Shown here: piece by piece, positions 1-11,863 of the stretch
How the letters are laid out: every line of letters begins with the position of its first letter
Numbering within the stretch: the stretch's first letter is position 1
Assembly (NCBI RefSeq): GCF_023973825.1
Contig: NC_090125.1
Span: 2,564,928-2,628,927, forward strand
Reading direction: 5' to 3'
From: Plasmodium brasilianum
Lineage: Eukaryota; Apicomplexa; Aconoidasida; Haemosporida; Plasmodiidae
DNA length: 64,000 nucleotides
Made by a program: the position numbers and the translations under genes
Notes under the pieces: generated by a model
What the model was told of the DNA's origin: nothing
What the model saw: the letters and a program-made list of their open reading frames with translations, nothing else
Databases searched by the model: none

Positions 1-929
1 AAAATCCATCCATAATAGACGATTTTTACAATACAGTATACATAAAAAATAAGGATCAAATAGACTATATGGAAATAAAAAAACAGTATGACGATTTTAG
101 TCCGAATTTAATATATATAGATGAAACTAATAATCCTTATAGTATGAATTATGAATTCATTAACAACTTGAAAAATAGAAATAATTGTATTATAATAACA
201 AATATAAGTAATAAGGCAAATATTATATCTCAGAATCTTATTCCTTCACCTTTTAACCACTCAGATATTGTATTCACTTTTTTGAATGAAAATATGCGAG
301 CATATAATTGTTATATAATTATGTATAAAAAAGGATATAAGAATATTAACGAGGAAGGGAAATTAATCTCTTATGAGTTTGGTGAAAAATTGAAAAAGAC
401 ATTTTCTCAAAATTATGTAAATAATACTATATTTTCGTTAGCTACTTCATTTAAATTTATGAGAAATACCGAATTTAAAGAATATGTAATGCAGTCAAAT
501 AAAAATACATCTATATTGTCTACCTATATTAACAAAAAATATTTTAATTTGCATTATTCTAAAAACAGTAATTTTTTAAATTTATGTTCTTCTAATTCCA
601 ATTTTAATATTCAAGAATTTCATACATTCTGTAAACATTTACAAATATTTTTTGATATTATAAGTCCATTTCCTTGTAATCAAAAATCATTTAACATAGG
701 ATCAAATTATTTAACGAGTTTAGGCTTACTAGAAAACGACATGAAAGTAGTAACAAATTTTATAAATCAGTCCATTTCCTTATATTTTCACTTAAAACAA
801 AATGCTATAAATTCAAATACCCAATTTGCAGAATACATAAAAAACGGATACACGTCCTCTGACATGTTGTCTCTTTCGAATGATATTTTTTGTTTCATTT
901 CTTCATTTCCGTCACCTCACAGTAATTAG
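1..929 (+). CDS. C-terminal part of a divergent AAA+/MCM-like ATPase (5' end outside window)
   Basis: The frame is open from the first bases of the window to TAG at 927-929, so the Met at 69 is probably internal and about 308 residues are visible. Near the left edge the chain reads hydrophobic-IDE (LIYIDE, about 92-124), like a Walker B motif. A strand ending IIITN follows (about 160-205), where sensor 1 would lie. Then SPFNHSDIVFTFLNE (about 250-290) sits where MCM proteins have their arginine-finger segment (LLSRFDLxFxxxD). The spacing fits the MCM/AAA+ C-terminal half, but the finger arginine is not obvious, so it is highly diverged or inactive. The last 150 residues show no recognisable domain. 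The Walker A half would lie upstream of the window. Assignment to MCM is inference; that the stretch is coding is well supported by length and codon use. Confidence 0.6.
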   Translation, partial: NPSIIDDFYNTVYIKNKDQIDYMEIKKQYDDFSPNLIYIDETNNPYSMNYEFINNLKNRNNCIIITNISNKANIISQNLIPSPFNHSDIVFTFLNENMRAYNCYIIMYKKGYKNINEEGKLISYEFGEKLKKTFSQNYVNNTIFSLATSFKFMRNTEFKEYVMQSNKNTSILSTYINKKYFNLHYSKNSNFLNLCSSNSNFNIQEFHTFCKHLQIFFDIISPFPCNQKSFNIGSNYLTSLGLLENDMKVVTNFINQSISLYFHLKQNAINSNTQFAEYIKNGYTSSDMLSLSNDIFCFISSFPSPHSN

Positions 930-2022
930 TATTGCTTTGATCGTACCTGTTTTATTACGTATTGCGGCATATAATGGCACAACTTTGTTTAGGCTTCCCG
1001 CGATTGAAGTAGCACGCATACGTACATAAACGTACGCGGGTGTGTATATGCATACACATGGGTCCATGTAAATTTCTCTTTTTCATCATTTTTTATTAAT
1101 ATGGGATACATTAAAAAAAAAAATGGACAAACAACATAATGCTGTATTCTTTGAATAAAATAAAAAATGTCCAAGTAAAAAGCGCTCTATGGAATGAAAT
1201 ACATCAACATGTGTGTATGTATGTATGTATGTATATATGTATGTATTAGGAAAATATGAAATAAAAACAAAACATTTGATATCTGGATAAATTAAATGAA
1301 GACACTAGTAAACACCTATTCCGAAAAAAAATATTTCAGATTTTTAATTCATGTGAAACATGATGTATTAGCTTGATAAATAAAGCGCACCTTTTTCTTA
1401 GTTAACAGAAAAAATGTATAAAGACGTTTGTACGTGCCTAGCTAAATATGCATAACGTGAACAATGCTCAAAAGAAAAAATGTAACTTCAGCGTTATTTG
1501 TTGCCAAATAAATAATTTATCTTTTCTCAAAAAAAATTTGCTGAACAGATAAGAATTTACGTTAACGCTGTTCTTAATTTAAAAAAAAAAAAAAAAAATT
1601 TGAATTAAAAATAATTTTATATAACCAAATATAAAAAAGCTGTCTGAATATCACATAAAAAAAGAAGGTTTTTCTCTTTGATCTTCGAGTCGACTTAAAT
1701 AAATAAAAAAAAAAAAAAAAAAAAAAATACACATATGTATATACATGTATATATGTACATATATATACATATATTCTTTTCTTGTCAAAACGCTCAACAG
1801 TTGAAGAAGGAGAGCACTGGTTTTATTAAAATAAGGTATGCTTTATTATAATTTAGAAGAAATTATATATATATATATATATTATATATATAATATATAT
1901 ATACATATATATAATACACATATACAATACGTAATTGTGTGTATGTTATATAATGCCGACATTATGTCAGAGCAAAGTTCAGCTTCTTTTTTTTCTCTCC
2001 ACTCGATCGCCTTTCTGCCTAG
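930..2022. other. Intergenic region, convergent 3' ends
   Basis: Lies between the 3' end of the AAA+-like gene and the 3' end of the minus-strand AP2 gene. It holds TATG and (TA)n microsatellites (about 1203-1245, 1730-1780, 1865-1920) and several poly(A) tracts (1580-1598, 1705-1728). No coding exon could be supported. If the AP2 gene is spliced near 2294, its last exon could lie here, but none was identified. Confidence 0.5.
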
Positions 2023-2132
2023 CTAGCTGCACAGATTTATATTCTGAATAAAGAAAAACACAAATACATGAACAGTAACACTTTCGGGAGAAATTACAGA
2101 TATAAACTGAAAAGTATGGCAAGTGTGCATAC

Positions 2133-2179
<47 letters not shown>

Positions 2180-4566
2180 TATATAACTGTAGATTTTCGT
2201 ACACATGAATGCAAAAACAATTCTACTTGTCGCTGCTTTGTTTTGTTGCACTGCGCTTTATCAAGTGTCCGTATATACTTCTTTTCTTTTTTACCGTTAA
2301 CTGAAAATCCCTTTGTTTGTATCTTGCCATTTTCCTTCCAATTAGCTCTCCAAAGTTTTCTTGACTTGTCATAGTAAACTCCTTTTCGAGCTTCGAACGA
2401 TGCAACAACACCATCTATCTCAAGATCATAATATCCAGTTCTTTTTTTTGGCCTTGAATTTATAGATGTATTTAAATTTTTTATTTTATAATTTTCTTTT
2501 TTTTTACCACAAATTTTTTTAACCTTTTTTGGAATTGTATTAGTTTCATTTCCTGTATTGGTTCTATCAGCATTATTTGTTACATTCCCAGTATTTGTTT
2601 CATTCCCCTTGCTTCCTTTACTTGATGCAGTTGTATTATAGTCCCTATTTATTGCTTCCCCATTATGTTCACTACACAATGTATCACACATACTGACAAT
2701 GTGGGAAGGAATTTCCATTGCTTGTATAATATATGATTTTTGTTTTTGATTTTCTAGAATATCTAATGAACTTAAAAACTTTTTAATATCCATGGACTTA
2801 TTAAAATTCTTCATATACCATGGTTGTATAAATTCGTTCATATTAACATAAATGTCTGAACTCTTTTCATATGTGTAGTCAGAATATTTCATACAATTAT
2901 GTGTAAATATAAAAGGCTTGTAAAATGGTTCGTGCACTTTTCTTAATTCATCGAGTTCCTCTATAATTATTTTCAACATAAGAAAATTTAAATGTTTAAT
3001 AGTTTCTATGCTTAATGATCTAAATATTAAAATATAAATTTTTAATTCTTCAATACTTAAAGCCATAATTTTCCTCCAATGAAAAAAAAAATTTGATTCA
3101 TATTCTCCCCAAATAGGTACTTTTTTACGAATTTCTAATAATAAATCATAACAATTAATTTGATTTTGTAAAAATATTTCCGCATATACTCTTTTTTCAG
3201 TAATATTATTTAGTTCTCTATGTCTTTTTAGTTCTTTCTTAAACTTTTTTTTAATATTAGAAAAAGTGTTCGTTCCTTTTAACATATAAAAAATACTGTT
3301 TTTTCTTTCCAACATTTTCTCGTTTACGTTGTTCTCTTCTCTTTTTATATCCTCATCCCCCTTATCCTTTTTTAACCTTATGGTACCACCACATACTACG
3401 TCGTTACCTCTTATAACGCTATTATCACATACTATGTTGTTATCATTCTTCAGGTTTTCATCATTCACCATGTTGTTATCACTTTCTACATTACTTATGG
3501 AATCCTCAGTAACATCTACATCATTATTTTTATGAATACCTTTTTCACTTTTCTTTTTTTTGAAAAATTCTTCATTTCCATCTTCACTCTCAACCTCTGT
3601 ATTATTTCCTCCCTTATTTATTATGTAATCTTTAAGAGTACTCTCTCTAGAATACAAATGATTTAAATCATTAGTAACAAATGTGCTATTAATACTGTTT
3701 TGGGTATTAAAATTAGTACTACTTTTTATGCTGCACATATTATTATACGTTTTGTCATTATTAATTTTGTTATTCATATTATGATTTGATTGTTCTGTTT
3801 CTGGAAATTCAACACCACTTGTTTCTTTTACTTTCTCCATATGATCTAATCTAATTGTATTATCTAAAATGTATGGATTATTCGCATCATTTGTTTCTTG
3901 TTCTAGTAATTTCAATGTTTCATAATTTTCCTTTTCATTTATTACATTTATGTCTTCTTTATTATGGTTAGCTGCATTTACAAGGTCATTTGACCTGTTT
4001 CTATTTTCATCAAGGAGGAAGATGTTAGAAACATAGTTTGCATTTGGTTTAAGCATTTCACTGGAATTCAAATAATCAATGCCATTGGTGCTGTTATTAC
4101 TACCGTTAGCGCTATTACCATCGTTGCCGCTAATACTGCCGCTGCTGCTAATACTATCGTTGCTATTATTACTACCATTGTCGTTATAACTACTACTACA
4201 ACTTCTATTAGTATTGGTATCATTTCTCATCTGCCTTCTATCAGTTGCTCCGTTGTTATCCACACTATTCTCCTTAGTCCCCTCTGAACTGTTACCATTT
4301 CGTAGATTACCCCCTTCTCTCTCTCCTTCCTTTTTCTGCCTATCATATAAATAGTAGACATTATTTTTTTGTATTGTTTGTGTTCTTTTTCCGATTGCTA
4401 TTTTTCGTTTATCTTCGCTCTCAAGTATCATAGCAGAGCTGTTACATATGTTATACTCATTTAATGCACTACCATTTCTAATTATTTTCCCTTTTTCATT
4501 CATATCATTTTTATCTGTGCATTCTGAGCTCATAATACTACTCTCGTCATTCTTCTTTTTGTCCAT
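2023..4566 (-). CDS. ApiAP2 family DNA-binding protein
   Basis: A minus-strand frame starts at ATG 4566-4564. Residues 1 to about 440 are N/S/K-rich low complexity. Residues about 450-625 form a conserved helical block (NQINCYDLLLEIRKKVPIWG and onward) that could be the AP2-coincident region. An AP2 domain starts near residue 722, with GVYYDKSRKLWRANWKENG and then KGFSVN. AP2 domains bind specific DNA and are the main transcription factors of these parasites; the partner gene set cannot be read from sequence. The 3' end is uncertain. A good donor (G|GTAAAAAAG) lies at 2294-2293, exactly where the AP2 helix should follow. Reading through instead gives an atypical helix and then YIYIYI from a (TA)n tract before the stop at 2023. 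Synteny suggests the orthologue of PF3D7_1456000. Confidence 0.85.
2136..2174. repeat. (TA)n microsatellite at the 3' end of the AP2 gene
   Basis: About 19 TA dinucleotides. On the minus strand they would encode alternating Tyr/Ile if the AP2 frame ran through, which argues that the true transcript splices or stops before this point. Confidence 0.8.
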
Positions 4567-7500
4567 TATTATACTGTGGAAGTATTTTCACCTTACATAA
4601 CCTACTTTTATTCTTTTGTTGTATATAACTTTAAAATTGGAACTAATTGTATAAGTGTACTGTAGATCTCTTCCTTTATATTATTGTTACAACTGTTAAC
4701 TACGCAAGAGTTATTTACGCATTTGATTTAATACCTTGCTTACATATATGCACACATTTATGCACACATATAAGCATACATATAAACATATACATACCTA
4801 AACACACATATAAGTGAGCTCTTTCTTTAACGTAATAACCTCTATATGACAGAAATGACAAGGACTTTCCCTTTTTATATAAAAAGACATATTATCGAAT
4901 AATATGCAGTAAAAAATTTACGTGCACAAGCATTATAGGCGATTATAGACGATGTACATATAAATACACATATACAAACATATGCTTACATACATACATA
5001 TACATGTATGCATATATATATATATATGTTAAAAGGTAAAATTCGTTAAAGCTTGGTAAGAGGTTGATTGTGCAAATCTTAAAATAAAAAAGGATTAAAA
5101 CAAAGAGATTTCACTATATATTGAACAAAAAATAATACATAAAAATGCAAATTTAAAAAAAAAAAAAAAAGTAGAATAAAAAGAACAGTTAAAAATAGCA
5201 GAAGTGTCTTTCAAACAAAAGTTAAGCTTACTTAACACATAATTAGTTGGAAGTGTGTTATTAAAGAAATAAGTTTATAATATCATCATATCATTTTCGC
5301 AATATTTTACACGTAGTGGACTTTATTAAGTATTCAGAAAAAAAAGCAGAATAAAATAAATAAAAACACAAATAAATAAGCAGATGAGTCGCAGATGAAC
5401 TGGTAGATAGATAAGCATACAGATAAACAGATGAATATACAAATACATAAGCAGATATATGAACAAATAAATAACTAAATAAAGGAACAAATAAATAATC
5501 AAATAGAGGAATAAATACGCAAAAAAAAAAATAAAATAATAAAATAAATAAATAATAAATGACTAAATGGGCAAATAAATGAGCAAATGAATAAGTAGAA
5601 AAAAGCATCTATGGTGTTTTATATAACATCGGAGTTTTTTATTGCTTTATTTCAAATTACACAATACGAGTAAACTGAAGATGTGATAAAGGCTTAAAAA
5701 AAATTTCCAAACAAGCGATAGTACTAATATACTACATATATATACACCCATACATATACATACATATATACATACATATATACATACATATATACATACA
5801 CACACATACGTACACATACACACACATACATATACATACTCATATTATTATATAAGTTGTGTTAGAAGAGTAAATATTTAATACATACCCAACACCATTC
5901 AAACATTAAAACGTTCTGATATTCGCAATCTGCATTATGTCCCCTACTTCTGTAAAGAAGTCAATTCTTCATATTAATGTTCTTCATTTAATTATAGTTT
6001 TTATAATACAACTTTTTACTTTTAGGCTGTCTGATTATGGCACATTCACAAATTATTGCTCGAGTTGTGCGTTTTTTTTATATGTTATATTAACATTTTA
6101 TATAAATTTAAAAATGATGTTTTTAGCATATTTTTACACAAATATAAGTTTAAATAAAAAAAAATAAAATAATAATAATAAAATAATATAATGAAATTAC
6201 TACGTTAAATTTTAAATATAAAAAAATTAATTTTACCTAATTGTTACAAATCTATGTGCACGTAGCCAAATGATGATAAATTTTTATATAGAGAAAATGT
6301 AATATATATGTATTTGCAAAAAAAAAAAAAGTAAAAAAGAAAAAAAAATGTACGTTATGTATATTTATTGTTAAACAAATTTCGAAAAATCGACTACTAA
6401 TTTGTAATTTTTTTCCTTTTTAAATAAATGAAATAAGTGATATAATAACTATTTTTCCGGGAATAGAATTCCCATAGCAGAAAAAACTCATTACTTGCTA
6501 TATATTATTGCGAATTCACATTTCATTCTTTCTTTTATAATACAGTTGCTATTTATTTAAAATATTAGGGGCGAAGCAAAAAATGGGGAATAATATATAT
6601 ATGTGTACACTATATGTATTACATATGCAGCTTTTTTTTTTTTTTTTTTCAAATTTTAAAATAAAAGGAAAAACCATTTTACCTTTTGGAAAAACAGAAG
6701 AGAATTTTTACCAAAATTCCAAAAAATTATATGATAATTAACAAAAAATTTTGTAATTGATTTTGCTTATTTTTCACTCATTTTTCTCACACAGAACTTT
6801 TTCCCATTTTTCCTATTTTCCCTTTTTTATTTTAAGTAGCCCTTTTGCCTTTTTTACACAAACATTAAAACGATGAGGACGATTTCATAATTCACATATA
6901 AAAAAAAAAAAATTATTTGGAGAATAATTTAAGTGTGCTTAATTTTTAATTTGTCAGATTTTATTGCTTATTCGAATCGTCAGGCTTTTCATATATAGAC
7001 AAAGGCATATCGTAAGTATGTGTGTATATATATATTCATAATTGCAAAAAATTAACAGCATGTACCATTCAGGCTCCACATTAAACATAGTAACAAATAA
7101 GCATAAGAATATAAAGTGCTGAATATAAGAGCGATATATTATTATTCACACGTTTCCCAAGTGAGCTAATAAAAACAACATTTCTTCATAATTATAATAT
7201 ATGTGCTCATGAACATACATATATGTAAACATAGGTGTAATAAACTTTTTAATTCATTTTATATTTTGCATGGCCCCTTTGTTAAATTCCATATAATTAA
7301 ATTAAGCACTCGATAAAAAGGTAAATACTGGGTAGCGTTTTTTTTTAAGAGTTCTCGAAAAGTGCAATTTTACTCTTAGGGTTTATATACCCATGCGTAC
7401 ACAAGTAGGTACGCTAATATCAGTTTATATACATATATACACACATTTTCCTGAAAATATGCTAAGGCAAGAACAATGTCACATATTTGTTTGAACAATG

Positions 7501-8497
7501 CTTGAGGTGTACATTTTTTAAAGTCATGGTTTTTGTTCTTTTCTCTCTCTCATATAGGGGTATATAAATTATAAACTACCCATCCAATTAGAGAAAAAAA
7601 AGGCTAATTTATACGTTAATTTCCTTATTTTTATTAAAAAATATGATTCAGGGTTATATATATATGTAGCACCGTATAACGTTGCTTGGCCATATAACAC
7701 ACACACACACACACAAATATATATATGTATATTTGATATTATTAAATTTTATGAACGTAATATTGTGTAAATTGAAATGTTCATTCGAAATTGCTAAAAG
7801 GGAATATTTCTGGAGAACATACACTCCATTGTGTACACTGGGTATATTGCATATTCTGTATATACTGCATATGGTGTACACCTACATAATTGCATACAAA
7901 AGGGAATAAATGGCAATAAAAAATTTTTTTTTTACTTATTCGAAAAAATATAAAAGGGCGCACTTTTGGTTTTCATAAAAAATGGTATAAATTAAAAGAA
8001 GATTTAATTTGAATTCATTCTTTTCGCACAATGCTAATTGTAGTTGGCTTGCGGTGCCTACTTAATATTTTTCATGAAGATTAAATTTTAAAAATATGAT
8101 AAAGCTTATGCTGATGTAAGTAGGCACATATATAAATCTATATATACCTATAAATGTATATATAAAGGAATCAAAATGACAAATGTGCAGTAACAAGTAC
8201 ACACTAAAGAAAAAAAAAAAAAAATTGTCGTACGTGGACTATCATCTAAAGGTTAAAAAATACCTCTGCAGAAGATTCCCATATGTGTTTATCTCGTGTA
8301 ATGTATGTGTATCACCCTTTCCATATATATATGTACATTTGCAAGCTTGTATATATGTAACATGATATTAAATATTTGGTGCGAAATATGCACTCCTAAA
8401 TTCTGATGAAAAATTTTGGCGTGCTAAATATCGTTGACTAGAAAAGAAAAAAAAAGTATTATATTTAAATATTTATAATGAAATACTTACTGTTCTG
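4567..8497. other. Divergent intergenic/promoter region between the AP2 and reductase genes
   Basis: About 3.9 kb between two divergently transcribed genes, so it should hold both promoters. It contains poly(A)/(T) tracts, an AAATAA-rich stretch (5330-5610) and a CATATATACATA repeat (5740-5850). A 76-codon hydrophobic frame on the plus strand is listed separately. No other coding support was found. The frames at 7654-7963 are (TA)n- and CA-rich and look non-coding. Confidence 0.5.
5937..6167 (+). CDS. Possible small hydrophobic protein (76 aa), weak
   Basis: A single frame with ATG at 5937 and stop at 6165-6167. It has a polar start (MSPTSVKKS), two hydrophobic stretches (about residues 12-30 and 42-68) and a lysine end. 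The codon use is not pure homopolymer, unlike neighbouring spurious frames, and it sits alone in a long promoter region. I recognise no family. It could be an exon of a larger spliced gene or chance. Confidence 0.2.
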   Translation: MSPTSVKKSILHINVLHLIIVFIIQLFTFRLSDYGTFTNYCSSCAFFLYVILTFYINLKMMFLAYFYTNISLNKKK

Positions 8498-10748
8498 TTG
8501 AATTCATTGTTAAGAAAGAAAAAAAAAAAAAAAGAAGAAGAAAAGATGATATATAGATTCTCCTCATTAACTCACATGTACTCAAGTGCAAGCCTATTTG
8601 AGAATATTTGCTTATTATATCATATTTCAGGAATTTTTTTTTTGCTTATATCTTTTTATTTTAAAACAATAAACAAATGGTCCTTGCATGGAAAGAACTT
8701 GTTCATAACAATTGAAGAAGATGAAAGAGGACATACATATAAGTTTTACACATTAAAAAAAAAGATAGACGATATAATTATTTCGAAAGCGTATTTTTCC
8801 CATTTTTATATCGTTGGTTTGATAGTTAACTCGTTTTTATTATTCCAAGTAAATCATAATATTTTTATTCCCCTCTAATTATATTTCTTGCAGTATTTTT
8901 GGTGTTACTTTTTATTTAATAATAATTTTTTTTTTTCTTAGGATTTCATTGAATATTCGAAGAATGAACGAAATGGTAACATGATGTATTAGCTCTTTTT
9001 TTTTTTTTTTTTTTCTTTTTTGATAAAATTAGGAAAACTGAGTATACCACTTATGTACATTTTAGTTATGAGATGAAAACAGAAAGGAAAATGCCAACAG
9101 AAGAACGTTCGCATTTTCGTTGAATGCAAAATGATATGATTACACATTTTTAATATATATGATACCTAATTTTTTATGAGTATATATTTCATTTTGGTGT
9201 AAATGTATATTTGAATTTTTGCAAAAACACCCTCAGGAGTGTGTTCATGAAGTAAAATTAGGCATATATAGAAGTACATATGAATTCATAAATTCGTTTA
9301 TGTGTGTATATATAATTACTGTTTAAACGTTTTTTCCCATTTTGTTTAGGTTTCTACTACATTTCTTTGACGAATGTTACACTTCAAATTCATTTGATAA
9401 GAAGACTGTTAGAACAATTATTTGTGGTAAGGACGACATCAAAGTCTTTCATGCACATAATATCATATTTCTTAGGAATAAGGTAATGAGAGGCGAGAGA
9501 TATGCAGAAAAAAAATATATATGCTGTGGTGTATTGGACACGCATACATATATATATGTATATACCCATATATGATGTTTATTTTAGCGTTAAATACACA
9601 TTTAAATAAATGTGTGCTTCACAACATTTCAGTTTCTACGTAGTAACTCCTTTTTCCTTGCGCCATAATGACAGAATAAAATATTCCTTATTAACTTTAT
9701 TTTCTCTTACTCTTTTTGTGTGTGGAAATTTGATGCAGGTATCATTTTAAGAACGTTTTTTTTTTCTATAGGTGTATGTGAATATATTTAGTTTTTCATT
9801 TTATCGTTTTATTATATTATCATTTTACCATTTCACCATTTTATCATCTTATCATTTTACCATTTCACCATTTTATCATCTTATCATTTTACCATTTCAC
9901 CATTTTATCATCTTATCATTTTACCAATTTTTCATGTTATCATTTTATCATTTTTTTTTTTTTTTTTTTTTTTTGCACATTTCAGTGTGATTCGCATGTT
10001 CGTTTGGCTAGACTTCGACCCCAAGGTGATTACAATAATAAAGAGAAAACATCAAATTATGAAAAGACTTCACTCATTTAAACCCTATTTATTTTATAAT
10101 TTTAGGAGGAAAAAAAAGTGATATTCTGTATAAAATCCCTTATGGAGGATTATTTTATTTTATTAGTTGCCCTCATTATTTTTCTGAAATTTTAATCTAT
10201 TTTTCATTTTTGACATTAAACCTGAATTTTATGAGGTCCCCATATTACGCGGCATATAAGGAAAATAGAAATAACGCTTAAAAACAACAATAAATATATA
10301 ATTTTTTTTTTTTTTTTGTTTTGTTCGTTTTGTTATATATACATATATATATGTATATATATATTTTTTATCTATTATACCAGCTCTCTTAATTTTACCA
10401 TGGTTTTTTTAATTTTAATTAAAAATGGTAAATTATATTTTTAATTCATCCTCAAAATTAGGTGTCGATTATGCCAAAACAACACCTGCACGAATGTGTA
10501 TAACCTTAGATATATATACATGCACATCGTACGTGTGCAAACGTACGTATACAACATATGTACGCCCTCTTATCCCTTTTTAGGTATACAAACACACAAA
10601 TGGTATCTTAAAACGTTACCCAGTGCATATCCCAAGTACGATTAAACAAATACACATAAAGTAAATTTTCATAATTGTCAAAATACATATATTCACCTTT
10701 TTACTTTTTTGCAGAAAAAGGAAGATAATATTTCCATTTATTTTTTAA
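8498..10748 (+). CDS. Polyprenol reductase / steroid 5-alpha-reductase-like protein (SRD5A3 homologue), 11 exons
   Basis: Exons by splice signals and protein similarity: 8498-8848, 8942-8975, 9033-9054, 9350-9426, 9476-9482, 9633-9738, 9986-10025, 10106-10235, 10384-10427, 10584-10635, 10715-10748. They sum to 897 nt with every phase consistent, giving 298 aa (human SRD5A3 is 318). Family landmarks are AYFSHFYIVGLIVNSFLLF (about residues 96-115), LLHFFDECYTSNSF, CDSHVRLARLR, IPYGGLFYFISCPHYFSEI (SCPHY at 233-237), and the C-terminus YPKKRKIIFPFIF. SRD5A3 enzymes reduce polyprenol-type substrates towards dolichol in the ER membrane, using NADPH; dolichol is needed for GPI-anchor and N-glycan synthesis. 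The start could instead be ATG 8546, after a lysine run. Oddities: the donor after 10235 is GTCCCC, exon 5 is only 7 nt, and exon 3 is 22 nt. Likely the orthologue of PF3D7_1455900. Confidence 0.9.
9786..9950 (+). repeat. 32-bp minisatellite in reductase intron 6
   Basis: The unit is four related 8-mers (catttcac, cattttat, catcttat, cattttac), repeated about four times between exons 9633-9738 and 9986-10025. It ends in a long poly(T) that serves as the pyrimidine tract of the next acceptor. Confidence 0.85.
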
Positions 10749-11863
10749 TATACTACGAACTGTAACATATTTTAGTAAGAACATATATCTAAAAGTAAAA
10801 TATATATAGATAATTATATGTATATATATCTATATATATGTATATATATCTATATATATGTATACATATCTATATATATGTATAATTCAGTTTCAACAGA
10901 ATATTTCTGCAAGCATTGTTACTGCCTACTGTACCTCTAATTTGTTTCCTCCGTTATTTTAGTAAAAATGGCTGAAGCTTATATACATATACTTTTTTTA
11001 TACTAAAACGGCTTTAATTAAAATAAAAAAAATACATGTATTGAGTATGATTATTCCATATATGTTATATAATAATATGTACTTATATGAAAAAAGGTGT
11101 ATATATATGCAACGGGTTTAGAAGTTTATGCATTAATGCGTGCGTTCATATATATATACATATATATGTATGTATGTGCATATTTACACGTGTTCCTGGT
11201 ATAAGAGCTTTTCGTTAATTTTGTTACTTCAAAATATTTTATTAAATTTTTTAAACTTCAAATTTTTACGCATAATGAGCAGCATAATATGTCTAAATTG
11301 TACTGTTTTGTTTTGTTAATATAACGAAAATAGTTAACTGCATGTATAAAAAATTTTGTGCATCTAGTTTTTCCTTTTTTTAAAATATGTATGTTATCAT
11401 AAATGTGTAAGTAACGATTTAAATAACTGATATAGCGGAAAAATAAAATACGCGTACATACGAATAAGCAGGTGTATTGAAGTATATATGTATGTATGCA
11501 TGTATGTATTTACTTATTTATTGCATTTACGTATATATGCACATATGTACGTAAAGCATAAACACAGCTATGTGATGATATGTTCAAGGGGGAAGGCCAA
11601 ACATTCGGACATCCAAATGTAAAACTTTGCCTTTGTTGTTCTTTCAGTGCACAGTTGAGCTAGGGTATTTTCATTAATACCTTTTTTATGTGAAACAGCA
11701 AATAATATAGAACGCAGGTATTTAAGTGTAAATGTAAAGTTCTCCATCATATTTGAATAAACGAATAGTTATATATGTGCTAAACGCATGTATGTGCGTA
11801 TACTTATTGGATGAGTAGTAGAAACGCATGAGGCAGGTAAATTTACGCTCAATCCAAATCGAT
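10749..11863. other. Intergenic region between convergent 3' ends
   Basis: 3' flanks of the reductase (+) and CCp2 (-). It contains a tatctatatatatgta repeat (10810-10885) and CATATATGTA microsatellites. A 60-codon minus frame at 11568-11750 has near-normal composition but no recognisable motif and no neighbouring exon, so it is not called. Confidence 0.5.
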
